A stretch of 64,000 nucleotides of DNA from Roseomonas populi. GTDB lineage: Bacteria > Pseudomonadota > Alphaproteobacteria > Acetobacterales > Acetobacteraceae. Position 1 is the first letter of the stretch. Each line of letters starts with the position of its first letter. The stretch spans positions 310,001 to 374,000 of the forward strand of contig NZ_JANJOU010000002.1 of NCBI RefSeq assembly GCF_024594815.1, written 5' to 3'. Positions 48,400-58,041 of this stretch are shown here, piece by piece. A program made the position numbers and the translations under genes. The notes below the pieces were generated by a model, which saw only the letters and a program-made list of their open reading frames with translations, was not told the DNA's origin and searched no databases.

Positions 48400-49157
48400 G
48401 CGCCGCGGCCGAGCCTGCCCTCGTCGTCACGCTGGAGGGGTTTGAGGGTCCGCTGGACCTGCTGCTCGACCTCGCGCGGGCGCAGAAGGTGGATATCGCG
48501 AAGATCTCCATCCTCTCCCTCGTGGACCAGTACCTCGCGGTGATCGAGGGCGCGCGGCGGGTGCGGCTGGAGATCGCGGCGGACTGGCTGGTGATGGCCG
48601 CCTGGCTCGCCTGGCTGAAGTCCCGCCTCCTCCTGCCCGACGACCCGGCCGGGGAGGAGGACGCGGAAGCCCTGGCCGAGGCCCTGGCCGACCGGCTGCG
48701 GGAGCTGGAGAGGATGCGCGAGGCCTCTGCCTGGCTTCTCCGCCGCCCGTTCCTAGGCCGCGACGTGATGGGCCGCGGCGCGCCGGAGAACCTGGTGCTG
48801 GAGGACCGCTCCGCGCTCGCGGCCGATCTCCCGGGATTGCTGCGCGCCTACCAGGACATCCTGCGCCGTGCCGCCGCGCGACGGCCCTACCGGCCCCGCC
48901 CGCGCAGGCTGTGGACGGTGCAGGACGCGCTGACCCGGCTGCGCGGGCTGGTGGGGGCAACGCCCGGCTGGGCCGAGCTCTCCCGCTTCCTGCCCGAGGC
49001 CGAGATGGACCCGGTGGAGCGCCGCGCCGCCCTGGCCAGCACCCTTATCGCCGGGCTGGAGATGGCGAAGACCGGTATGGCCGAGCTTCGGCAGGACGCA
49101 CCCTTCGCTCCTATCCTCCTGCGCCCCGGCGCCACCGAGACCGCCGATGTCGCCTGA
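48396..49157 (+). CDS. scpA: Segregation and condensation protein A
   Basis: The 253-residue kleisin-type protein begins with L-E-G-F-E-G-P-L-D-L-L-L-D-L, the hallmark of ScpA, and continues with Q-K-V-D-I-A-K-I-S-I-L. With ScpB it bridges SMC heads for chromosome condensation. The scpB frame starts 11 bases before this stop. Confidence 0.92.
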   Translation: MSAAAEPALVVTLEGFEGPLDLLLDLARAQKVDIAKISILSLVDQYLAVIEGARRVRLEIAADWLVMAAWLAWLKSRLLLPDDPAGEEDAEALAEALADRLRELERMREASAWLLRRPFLGRDVMGRGAPENLVLEDRSALAADLPGLLRAYQDILRRAAARRPYRPRPRRLWTVQDALTRLRGLVGATPGWAELSRFLPEAEMDPVERRAALASTLIAGLEMAKTGMAELRQDAPFAPILLRPGATETADVA

Positions 49158-50010
49158 TCCCGATCTGCCCCAGCCCGAGTCGCCCGAAGCCGGGCTGCCC
49201 ACCCCCCCGGAACCGGAACCCGCACCCGCTGAATCGCATGAGGCGGACCTGCCAGACCCGCTTCCCGACCGATCCGGCGAGGCGGGCGATCGCCGGCCGC
49301 ATGCCGAGGCGGTTGGAGATGATGCGGAGCCGCCCGCCGCGGTGCCGCCCGAGGCCCTTCGCCTGGCGGAAGCGATGGTTTTCGCCTCTGCCACCCCGGT
49401 CACCGCCGCCCGGCTCGCGCCCTTGCTGCCGCCGGGCGTGGGCGCGGCCGAGACCCTGGCCGCCCTGGCGGCCGCCTATGAGGGGAGGGGAGTGACGCTG
49501 GTGAACGTGGCTGGCGGCTACGCCTTCCGCACCGCGGAGGACCTCGCGCCGGTCCTCACGCGTGTCGTCGAGGTGCCGCGCCGCCTTCCGCGCGTGGCGA
49601 TGGAGGCCCTCGCCATCATCGCCTGGCATCAGCCGGTGACGCGGGGCGAGATCGAGGAGTTCCGCGGCACGGCGCTTTCCCAGACCACGCTGGAGATCCT
49701 GCTTGAGAACGCGCTGATCGCCCCGCGCGGCAAGAAGGAGGCGCCAGGGCGCCCGACCCTTTGGGCCACCACGCCCAAGTTCCTGGAGCAGTTCGGCCTC
49801 GCCTCGCTCCGGGACCTGCCGAAGCGGGAGGAGTTGATGCCGGACCCCGGCCTTCCGATGCCCGCGCCGGGGCCGGAACCCGTCGCGCCGCGGACCGACA
49901 GCGGTGGGGACGAACAGGCCGGCGAGGTCGGGGAGGAACAGGCCGATAAGGGCGGTGATCAGCCGGCCGGGGACGCCCCGGAGGCACAGGCGGGGCAGCC
50001 GGCTTCGTAA
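49147..50010 (+). CDS. scpB: Segregation and condensation protein B
   Basis: The 287-residue protein has the paired winged-helix ScpB core (about 70-235; L-R-L-A-E-A-M-V-F-A-S-A-T-P-V and A-M-E-A-L-A-I-I-A-W-H-Q-P-V-T-R-G-E-I). It is longer than usual owing to a Pro/Glu-rich N-terminus and an acidic C-terminal tail. The start overlaps scpA by 11 bases. Confidence 0.9.
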   Translation: MSPDPDLPQPESPEAGLPTPPEPEPAPAESHEADLPDPLPDRSGEAGDRRPHAEAVGDDAEPPAAVPPEALRLAEAMVFASATPVTAARLAPLLPPGVGAAETLAALAAAYEGRGVTLVNVAGGYAFRTAEDLAPVLTRVVEVPRRLPRVAMEALAIIAWHQPVTRGEIEEFRGTALSQTTLEILLENALIAPRGKKEAPGRPTLWATTPKFLEQFGLASLRDLPKREELMPDPGLPMPAPGPEPVAPRTDSGGDEQAGEVGEEQADKGGDQPAGDAPEAQAGQPAS

Positions 50011-50158
50011 CCGAGCGCGTCTCGGCTTCCATCCTGGCCCGCGCGGGCCCATCTTCGGTTGCCCGCCCCATTTGTCGTGCGGGCGAGTTCTGCTAACGGA
50101 GGCGACCCCCGCGAGGGTCCGGTACCACCGGAATCCCGCCCCGGGTGATCGGAGAGAC

Positions 50159-50767
50159 ATGTTCGACCTCGCCTGGTCCGAGATCGCCCTCATCGCCGTC
50201 GTCGCGGTGGTGGTGATCGGTCCAAAGGACCTTCCCGACGCCGTCCGCGGCGTCGCCCGCGGCATCCAGAAGCTGCGCCGCATGGCCGGCGAGTTCCAGG
50301 GCCACCTGGACGAGGTGGTGCGCGAGGCGAAGCTGGAGGACGTGCGCGACCAGATCCGCGACATCCGCAACTTCGACCTGAAGTCCACCATCGAGAAGGC
50401 GGTGGACGAGGACGGATCGCTGACGCGCACGATGCGGGAGGACCCCTTCCGCGCCCCGCCGCCGCCGACCTCCGACATTGCCCCGGCCGCGGGCACCGAG
50501 GCGACGCTGCCCGACGCTCCGCCGCCCACCGACGCGACCGCGCCCGCGCCGGAGGTGACGGCCGCCGAGGCCGCGGCGGATACGCCCGACGCCACCCCGC
50601 CTGCCCCGACGCCGCAGCCCGCGACGACCGCGAGCCCTGCCACGGGCCATTCGGCCGAGGCTTCCGGCTTCTCCCCCATCCCGGAGCCGGCGCCCGCGAC
50701 GACCCCGGCCGCCCATCCGGCACCTGGGGCGGAGACGCCGCCGCGCCCCGCCGCCCACACCGCCTGA
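50159..50767 (+). CDS. tatB: Sec-independent translocase subunit TatB
   Basis: The 202-residue protein has the TatB N-terminal membrane helix M-F-D-L-A-W-S-E-I-A-L-I-A-V-V-A-V, amphipathic helix G-P-K-D-L-P-D-A-V-R-G-V-A and a long Pro/Ala-rich tail. It helps TatC to recognise twin-arginine precursors. The usual tatA gene before it is missing: the 148 bases between scpB and tatB hold no tatA-like frame. GGAGAG before the ATG supports the start. Confidence 0.9.
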   Translation: MFDLAWSEIALIAVVAVVVIGPKDLPDAVRGVARGIQKLRRMAGEFQGHLDEVVREAKLEDVRDQIRDIRNFDLKSTIEKAVDEDGSLTRTMREDPFRAPPPPTSDIAPAAGTEATLPDAPPPTDATAPAPEVTAAEAAADTPDATPPAPTPQPATTASPATGHSAEASGFSPIPEPAPATTPAAHPAPGAETPPRPAAHTA

Positions 50768-50788
50768 CGAAGAAAAGCCCGACCGCCA

Positions 50789-51577
50789 GTGTCCCGCGAC
50801 CCGGAAGATACGATCGACGACAAGCCCATGCCGTTGATCGACCACCTGCTTGAGCTGCGTACGCGGCTCCTGTGGTCGATCGGCGCCTTCGGGATCGCCT
50901 TTGCGTTCTGCTACTACTTCTCCACCCAGATCTACGGTTTCCTGGCCCGGCCACTCGCCGAGATCCTGGTGCAGCAAGGCGGTGGCGAGCGGCGGATGAT
51001 CTTCACCGCGCTCTACGAGGCCTTCTTCACCTATTTGAAGGTGGCCTTCTTCGGTGCGGTCTTCTTCAGCTTCCCGATGTGGGCGACGCAGCTCTGGCTG
51101 TTCATCGCGCCCGGCCTGTACAAGAGCGAGAAGAAGGTCATCACGCCCTTCCTCATCGCCTCGCCGGTACTCTTCGTCGCCGGGGCGTCACTGGCCTACT
51201 ACTTCATCTTCCCGCTCGCCTGGAAGTTCTTCATCTCATTCGAGACGCCCACCGGCGGCGGCGGCCTTCCCGTGCAGCTCGAGGCGAAAGTCTCCGAGTA
51301 CCTGTCCCTCGTCATGCACATGATCCTGGCCTTCGGGATCGCCTTCCAGCTGCCCGTCCTGCTCACCCTTATGGCACGGGTGGGCATCGTCAGCGTGGAG
51401 CAGCTCCGCAAGGGCCGGCGCTACGCCATCGTCGGCATGTTCGTGGCCGCGGCGGTGATGACGCCGCCGGACATCATCAGCCAGATCGGCCTCGCCGTGC
51501 CGCTGATCCTGCTCTACGAGCTGTCCATCCTGGCCGCCGTCTGGATGACGCCGAAGCCCAAGCCTCCCGTCACGTAA
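50789..51577 (+). CDS. tatC: Sec-independent translocase subunit TatC
   Basis: The 262-residue, six-helix membrane protein has the N-terminal [15 protein letters not shown] motif and [13 protein letters not shown] of TatC, which receives twin-arginine signals. The GTG at 50789 is the likely start, 21 bases after the tatB stop. serS follows after 10 bases. It ends in TAA, rare here. Confidence 0.93.
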   Translation: MSRDPEDTIDDKPMPLIDHLLELRTRLLWSIGAFGIAFAFCYYFSTQIYGFLARPLAEILVQQGGGERRMIFTALYEAFFTYLKVAFFGAVFFSFPMWATQLWLFIAPGLYKSEKKVITPFLIASPVLFVAGASLAYYFIFPLAWKFFISFETPTGGGGLPVQLEAKVSEYLSLVMHMILAFGIAFQLPVLLTLMARVGIVSVEQLRKGRRYAIVGMFVAAAVMTPPDIISQIGLAVPLILLYELSILAAVWMTPKPKPPVT

Positions 51578-51587
51578 GGCGACCCTC

Positions 51588-52862
51588 ATGCACGATATCC
51601 GGGCCGTCCGCGCCGATCCGGCCGCGTTCGACGCCGCGCTCGCCCGCCGGGGCCTGCCGCCTGCCTCGGCCGAGCTGCTGGACCTCGATTCCGGCCGCCG
51701 CGCTGCCCAGACCACGGCGCAGGAGGCGCAGGCCCGCCGCAACGCCCTGGCGCGGGAGATCGGGCAGGGAAAGAAGGCCGGCGCCGACACCGCCGCGCTG
51801 GAAGCGGAGGCGACCGAGCTCCGCGCCCGGATGGAAGGGCTGGACGCCGAGGCCAAGGCCGCCGAGGCCGCCCAGACCCGAATCCTTGAGGCGCTGCCCA
51901 ACATCCTGGACGCCGACGTGCCGGACGGGGCGGACGAGTCGTCCAACGTGGTGCTGAGCCAACACGGCGAGGTGCCAGAGCTCCCCTTCACCCCGAAGCA
52001 GCACTTCGAGCTGGGCGAGGCGCTCGGGGGAATGGATTTCGCCACTGCCGTGAAGCTGGCGGGCAGCCGTTTCACCGTGCTGCGCGGCCCGCTGGCCCGG
52101 CTGGAGCGCGCGATCGGCCAGTGGATGCTGAACCTCCACCTGGACGAGCACGGCTACACCGAGACAGTGGTACCTCTCCTGGTGAACGACGCCACCATGT
52201 ACGGCACCGGCCAGCTGCCGAAATTCGCGGACGATCTGTTCCGCACCACTGATGACCGCTGGCTGATCCCCACGGCCGAGGTTCCCCTGACCAACACGGT
52301 GCGGGAGGAAATCGTGCCGGAGGCGGCGCTGCCGATCCGCATGGCCGCCCTCTCCCCCTGCTTCCGGTCCGAGGCAGGTTCGGCCGGGCGGGACACGCGC
52401 GGCATGATCCGGCAGCACCAGTTCAGCAAGGTGGAGATGGTCTCCATCACCGCCCCGGACGCCTCCGCCGACGAGCACGAGCGGATGACCCGCTGCGCGG
52501 AGCGAGTGCTAACGGAGCTGGGCCTCGTCTGGCGCAGGATCCTCCTCTGCGCGGGGGATACGGGTTTCGGCGCCTCCAAGACCTTCGACCTGGAGGTGTG
52601 GCTGCCCGGGCAGGGGGCGTGGCGGGAGATCTCCTCCTGCTCCAACTGCCGGGACTTCCAGGCCCGCCGGATGAACGCCCGCATGAAGCCGAAGGAGGGG
52701 AAGGGGAACCTGTTCCTCCACACCCTAAACGGCTCCGGTGTCGCGGTGGGGCGTGCCCTGATCGCGGTGATGGAGACGCACCAGCAGGCGAATGGCTCCA
52801 TCACCGTGCCGCCGGTGCTGCGCCCCTACATGGGCGGGATGGCGGCAATCCCGGCCCCTTGA
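51588..52862 (+). CDS. serS: Seryl-tRNA synthetase
   Basis: The 424-residue class II synthetase has the N-terminal long coiled-coil arm (about 30-105), motif 2 [14 protein letters not shown] (about 260-275) and the late G-S-G-V-A-V-G-R motif 3. It charges tRNA-Ser and supplies selenocysteine tRNA in species that use it. It closes the long dgt-argS operon before tRNA-Pro. Confidence 0.97.
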   Translation: MHDIRAVRADPAAFDAALARRGLPPASAELLDLDSGRRAAQTTAQEAQARRNALAREIGQGKKAGADTAALEAEATELRARMEGLDAEAKAAEAAQTRILEALPNILDADVPDGADESSNVVLSQHGEVPELPFTPKQHFELGEALGGMDFATAVKLAGSRFTVLRGPLARLERAIGQWMLNLHLDEHGYTETVVPLLVNDATMYGTGQLPKFADDLFRTTDDRWLIPTAEVPLTNTVREEIVPEAALPIRMAALSPCFRSEAGSAGRDTRGMIRQHQFSKVEMVSITAPDASADEHERMTRCAERVLTELGLVWRRILLCAGDTGFGASKTFDLEVWLPGQGAWREISSCSNCRDFQARRMNARMKPKEGKGNLFLHTLNGSGVAVGRALIAVMETHQQANGSITVPPVLRPYMGGMAAIPAP

Positions 52863-52912
52863 AGCCGGGCATTGCTTCCGGGCCCGCGGCCCCATAGGTT
52901 GCGGCGGTCTCG

Positions 52913-52986
52913 CGGGGTGTGGCGCAGCCTGGTAGCGCGCCTGTTTTGGGTACAGGAGGCCGTGGGTTCGAATCCCGCCGCCCCGA
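52913..52986 (+). tRNA. tRNA-Pro(TGG)
   Basis: The cloverleaf begins CGGGGTGTGGCGCAGCCTGG, with anticodon loop TTTTGGG (TGG), T-loop TTCGAAT and acceptor pairing CGGGGTG/CGCCCCG. The encoded sequence ends with the discriminator A and lacks CCA (next bases are ATTG), unlike the other three tRNAs here. Confidence 0.97.
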
Positions 52987-53033
52987 ATTGACGAGACCCC
53001 CTTTTGGCGGCCCCGCCGTCTGGAGTGCCTGGC

Positions 53034-53345
53034 ATGAGATTCGCCCGCATCTACTCGCCGCCCAAGAGCGCCATGCAGTCCGGCCAGGGCCGCACGGATG
53101 AGTGGGTGCTTGAATTCGCCCTCAGCGAGCGGAAGCTGATCGATCCGCAGACCGGCTGGTACGGCTCCGGCGACACCGGCCGCCAGGTGCGCCTGCGTTT
53201 CGACACGCTGGAGGATGCGGAGGCCTACGCCAAGTCGGAGGGCATCACCTACGAGGTGGAGGCCCGGCGCCAGCGTCCGGCCATCCGCCCCAAAGCCTAT
53301 GCCGATAATTTCCGCACGGACCGGCTCTCCAACTGGACCCACTAG
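53034..53345 (+). CDS. ETC complex I accessory subunit, NDUFS4-like
   Basis: The 103-residue protein resembles the mitochondrial NDUFS4 (18-kDa) accessory subunit: A-R-I-Y-S-P-P-K-S-A-M-Q near the start, W-V-L-E-F, and the closing P-K-A-Y-A-D-N-F-R block. In alphaproteobacteria this small subunit stabilises complex I at the electron-input arm. It is transcribed between tRNA-Pro and tRNA-Arg. Confidence 0.87.
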   Translation: MRFARIYSPPKSAMQSGQGRTDEWVLEFALSERKLIDPQTGWYGSGDTGRQVRLRFDTLEDAEAYAKSEGITYEVEARRQRPAIRPKAYADNFRTDRLSNWTH

Positions 53346-53366
53346 AGAGCCGGACCGCCCGGTGAA

Positions 53367-53443
53367 GCACCCTTAGCTCAACTGGATAGAGCAACCGGCT
53401 TCTACCCGGTTGGTTGGGGGTTCAAGTCCCTCAGGGTGCGCCA
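53367..53443 (+). tRNA. tRNA-Arg(TCT)
   Basis: The 77-nt cloverleaf begins GCACCCTTAGCTCAACTGG, with anticodon loop CTTCTAC (TCT), T-loop TTCAAGT and encoded CCA. The acceptor arms GCACCCT/AGGGTGC pair fully. Confidence 0.97.
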
Positions 53444-53472
53444 CCAGGGTGGCTGGAACTGCTCCGGCCGTA

Positions 53473-53979
53473 TCAGGCGGCTTCCTTCGCCGCCATCTTG
53501 TTGACCTGGCCATTGGCCATCTTGTTCAGCAGCGCGTCGGTCTGCTTCTCCTCGTCCAACGTCGCCTTCAGCAGCTCGGCCACTTCCTTCTTGCCCGTGG
53601 CCTTGGACCAGGCGAGCAGCGCGCCGTAGCGGGCCATTTCGTAGTGCTCCACGGCCTGGGCGCAGGCGATGATCCCGGCGTCGCGCACGGCGCTGGGCTC
53701 CTTCGCTTCCTCGATCAGCTCCTCGAACTCGGCGTTCAGCCCGTTCATCGCCTCGCAGGTCACGCCCTGCGGGCGCTTGCCGATCGCCTCGAACACCTGC
53801 TTCAGGCGCTCGATCTGGCCCGTCGTCTGCTCCTTGTGGAGCATGAAGGCGTCGCGCAGCTCCGGCGTCTGGGCCGCCTTCGCCATCTTGGGCAGCGCCT
53901 TCAGGGCGAGCCGCTCGGCGTAGTAGATGTCCTTCAGCGTGCTCAGGAACAGGTCGTCGAGGCTTTTCACGCCGGCCAT
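53473..53979 (-). CDS. Ferritin-like DUF892 (YciE/YciF) protein
   Basis: The 168-residue helical protein matches the DUF892/YciE-YciF ferritin-like family: G-V-K-S-L-D-D-L-F-L-S-T-L-K-D-I-Y-Y-A-E (about 3-22), H-K-E-Q-T-T-G-Q-I-E-R, and C-terminal D-E-E-K-Q-T-D. It may bind iron or work in stress protection; the role is not settled. GGAG six bases before ATG 53977-53979 supports that start over the one at 53991. The 240 bases up to the thioesterase stop hold no obvious gene. Confidence 0.84.
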   Translation of the reverse strand: MAGVKSLDDLFLSTLKDIYYAERLALKALPKMAKAAQTPELRDAFMLHKEQTTGQIERLKQVFEAIGKRPQGVTCEAMNGLNAEFEELIEEAKEPSAVRDAGIIACAQAVEHYEMARYGALLAWSKATGKKEVAELLKATLDEEKQTDALLNKMANGQVNKMAAKEAA

Positions 53980-54218
53980 GGGTCGCTCCATGTTAAGTGG
54001 CTGAATCCCGGGGCCGTTTGGCTCCAGTTGCAGGCCGGAACGCAGCGGCGGTTGCAGCGATGCACCTCGTCGCGCGCGCAGGGGCGGCGCCGGCCGGCAG
54101 CGGCTGAGTCCGCGCCTCATCACCACACGCCAAACCGTTGTGGCACCTGCGGCGGCGGCGGCGCGTGCCGCGCGGGCGCGGCCCCGCGCTCACACAGGCG
54201 TGTTCCGTCGCGCCGTGA

Positions 54219-54632
54219 TCAAGGCCCCGCGGCGGCGCGCATCCAGGTGCTGGTCACGTGCGCGCAGGGCTTCTCCTCGCCCTCGGCCCGCATCCAGACC
54301 TCGGCGTAGAGGCTCGTCCGGCCGCGGCGGACGATCCGCACCTCCGCGAGCACGCCCTTGTCCCCGGCGGGGCGGAGCAAGGCGATCTGCAGGTTGGCGG
54401 TGCGGGTCAGGTCCGCGGCCCCGGTCGCCAGCAGCTCCGGCACCCAGATCGCCACGTCCGCCAGGGTCAGCAGGGCAGGGCCGGAGGCTGTCGCGCCGGG
54501 ACGGAGCGAGAGCGGGGAGGGCGGCAGGCGCAGCAGAGCCGAGGCCGCATCGCCGCGCAGCACCTCGATGCCAAGCGCCCCGGCCAGTGGCACGCCCTCC
54601 CGCACCCGGGCTGTGAGCTCCTCTGGCGTCAC
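54219..54632 (-). CDS. PaaI family hotdog-fold thioesterase
   Basis: The 137-residue protein has the hotdog thioesterase pattern: P-L-A-G-A-L-G-I-E-V, then a glycine/alanine-rich S-G-P-A-L-L-T-L-A-D-V-A-I-W central helix with the acidic residue, and L-Y-A-E-V-W. It likely hydrolyses an acyl-CoA. A GTG (54630-54632) is the start; no ATG is near. It is divergent from the formaldehyde dehydrogenase gene across 74 bases. Confidence 0.78.
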   Translation of the reverse strand: MTPEELTARVREGVPLAGALGIEVLRGDAASALLRLPPSPLSLRPGATASGPALLTLADVAIWVPELLATGAADLTRTANLQIALLRPAGDKGVLAEVRIVRRGRTSLYAEVWMRAEGEEKPCAHVTSTWMRAAAGP

Positions 54633-54670
54633 GCGTGGCTCCCTTGTTGGTTCCGTCCCGCGCCGGATAG

Positions 54671-55825
<1,155 letters not shown>

Positions 55826-55842
55826 TCGCAGGGCCGGAAACC

Positions 55843-56994
55843 ATGGACCAGCGCCCCATCCCCGCAGTTTTCATGCGGGGCGGCACGAGCAAGGCGCTGA
55901 TGTTCCACGCGCGGGACCTGCCGCCGGAGCGGGAGGCGTGGGAGCCCATCCTCACTGCCGCCCTCGGCAGCCCCGATCCCTATGGCCGCCAGCTGGACGG
56001 CATGGGCGGTGGCGTCTCCTCCCTCTCGAAGGCCTGCATCCTCGGCCCGCCCACGCGGGCGGATGCGGACCTGGACTACACCTTCGCCCAGGTCCAGATC
56101 CGTGAGGCGCGGGTGGAGTGGCGGCAGAACTGCGGCAACATGTCCTCCGCCATCGGCCCCTTCGCCGTGGAGGAGGGGCTCGTCCGTGTGCCGGACGGCG
56201 ATGTGGTGGTCCGCATCCACAACACGAACACCGCGAAGATCATCCACGCGCATTTCGCCGTATCGGGCGGGATGCCCCGCTACGCCGGCGACCTTGCCAT
56301 TCCCGGCGTATCCGGCACGGGCGCGCCGATCCGGCTGGACTTCCTCGAACCCGGGGGCGCCAGCACCGGGCGGCTGCTTCCCACCGGCCGGCCGCTGGAC
56401 GTGCTGACGCTGGAGGACGGATCCCGCATCGAGGCCTCGCTGGTGGATGCGGCCAACGCCTGCGCCTTCGTGCGCGCCAGCGACATCGGGCTGGAGGGCA
56501 CGGAGCTTCCCGAGGCGATTGAGGCGCGCGGCGACGTCATGGCGCGGCTGCAGGCGATCCGTATCGCCGCTTCCGTGGCGATGGGCATCGCGCCGGATGC
56601 GGCGGCGGCGCGCGGCATCGCCGCCATCCCCTTCGTCGGCTTCCTCAGCCCCGCCGCTGCCTTCACGGACCTCACGGGAACCGGCCTGCCCGCCGGGGCC
56701 ATGGACCTCGCCGCACGGATCATCTCCAACGGCCAGCCGCACCGCGCCCTGCCGCTGACGATCTCGCTCTGCACCGCGGTGGCCGCCCGCATCGGCGGCA
56801 CCATCGCGCAGGAATGCTTGTCCCCCGGCGCGGGGGAGGGGCCGCTCCGGCTCGGCATGCCCTCCGGCATCCTCACCGTCGGCGCCGATGTCGGGCTGGA
56901 TGCCGCTGGCGCCTGGCACGCCCGCGCCGGCTCCTTCTACCGCACGGCACGCCGCCTCTTCGACGGGCGGGTCTGGGTGCCCGCCTCGGCCTGA
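55843..56994 (+). CDS. PrpF family isomerase (4-oxalomesaconate tautomerase-like)
   Basis: The 383-residue protein is a PrpF-type isomerase with the two-domain diaminopimelate-epimerase-like fold: I-P-A-V-F-M-R-G-G-T-S-K-A at the N-terminus, G-M-G-G-G-V-S-S-L-S-K, and N-C-G-N-M-S-S-A-I-G. Members isomerise aconitate-type or 4-oxalomesaconate double bonds. It lies 17 bases after frmA and ends exactly against the stop of the next convergent gene. Confidence 0.85.
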   Translation: MDQRPIPAVFMRGGTSKALMFHARDLPPEREAWEPILTAALGSPDPYGRQLDGMGGGVSSLSKACILGPPTRADADLDYTFAQVQIREARVEWRQNCGNMSSAIGPFAVEEGLVRVPDGDVVVRIHNTNTAKIIHAHFAVSGGMPRYAGDLAIPGVSGTGAPIRLDFLEPGGASTGRLLPTGRPLDVLTLEDGSRIEASLVDAANACAFVRASDIGLEGTELPEAIEARGDVMARLQAIRIAASVAMGIAPDAAAARGIAAIPFVGFLSPAAAFTDLTGTGLPAGAMDLAARIISNGQPHRALPLTISLCTAVAARIGGTIAQECLSPGAGEGPLRLGMPSGILTVGADVGLDAAGAWHARAGSFYRTARRLFDGRVWVPASA

Positions 56995-57900
56995 TCAGCC
57001 GGGTAGGCTTCCCGGCGGCAGCGCGGCGGCGTGGTCGTGCACGCCGCCCGCCGTGCTGATCCACACGCTCTCCCGATGCGCCGCGACATGCGCCAGCGCC
57101 CGGCGCAGCGCCCGCATGCGGTAGGGCTGGCCGACGATGTAGGGGTGCAGCGCGATCCCCATCACCTGTGCCACCCCGTCCCGCACCTGGCGCAGCCGCT
57201 CGTCGAAATCCGCCACGATCATCTCCGCGAAGTCGGCGGCGCTGTCCTTGCGCGCAATGATGGCGGGGATGTCGTTCACCTCCTGCGGGTAGGGGATGGC
57301 CATGATCCGTCCCGCCCGGGTGGCGTGCCAGATCGGCTGGTCGTCGCTGCACCAGTTCAGCGTGTAGCGGTAGCCCGCCTCGGCCAGGAGGTCGGGCGTC
57401 ACCCGGCTCTCCGCGATCCAGGGCGAGAGCCAGCCGCGCGGCGGCGCGCCCTCGTTCCGCGCGATGGCCGCCGTGGCCTCCTCGATCAGCGCCCGCTCCT
57501 CCACCTCGGCCAGCACCGATTGCCGCTCGGAGTTCGTGCGGCCGTGGCCGGCGATCTCGTCGCCTCGCGCCCTGTGGGCGGCCACCAGATCCGGCGCGTG
57601 CTCGTACATGGCGCTGTTAAGCAGCACCGTGCAGGGCAGGGATAGCTCGTCCAGGGTTTCGATCAGCCGCCAGGCCCCCACCCGGTTCCCGTAGTCACGC
57701 CAGGCGTGGTTCAGCACGTCCGGCTGCGGCCCACCCCCGCTGTTCGCACCGGGGGCGAGCTCCGCCCCCAGCCCCTCGCCGAAGGCGAAGTGCTCCAGGT
57801 TCACCCCCAGATACACGGCCAGCCGCGCCCCGTTCGGCCAGGACCATTGCGGCCGCCCGCGCCAGGGATGGTAGTCGTGCCGGCCATGGGTGGGGAGCAT
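56995..57900 (-). CDS. Polysaccharide deacetylase family protein (PuuE/NodB-like)
   Basis: The 301-residue protein has the carbohydrate-esterase 4 / PuuE-type barrel: V-Y-L-G-V-N-L-E-H-F, P-C-T-V-L-L-N-S-A-M, E-I-A-G-H-G-R-T-N-S (H-rich metal/substrate motif in a PuuE-like form) and A-L-H-P-Y-I-V. PuuE relatives are cofactor-free allantoinases, so a purine-degradation role is possible. Its stop abuts the prpF stop with no gap (TGA/TCA). Confidence 0.8.
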   Translation of the reverse strand: MLPTHGRHDYHPWRGRPQWSWPNGARLAVYLGVNLEHFAFGEGLGAELAPGANSGGGPQPDVLNHAWRDYGNRVGAWRLIETLDELSLPCTVLLNSAMYEHAPDLVAAHRARGDEIAGHGRTNSERQSVLAEVEERALIEEATAAIARNEGAPPRGWLSPWIAESRVTPDLLAEAGYRYTLNWCSDDQPIWHATRAGRIMAIPYPQEVNDIPAIIARKDSAADFAEMIVADFDERLRQVRDGVAQVMGIALHPYIVGQPYRMRALRRALAHVAAHRESVWISTAGGVHDHAAALPPGSLPG

Positions 57901-58041
57901 CGCGGGGCCTCGCAGAGGGAACCCAGCCGCGGATGCAGCCCCCGTGCCGCCGGCCAACCTTGATCGCCCGTGCCCCATTCGCCCGGCGCGGAGCCGTCCC
58001 GCATTCCGCGCCGTGACACTTTGCCGTAGAACCCCCATCCG

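Noticed and set aside
52913-53443. tRNA-flanked genomic island
   Set aside because: No integrase, direct repeat or foreign composition is visible; the gene inside is a typical alphaproteobacterial subunit.
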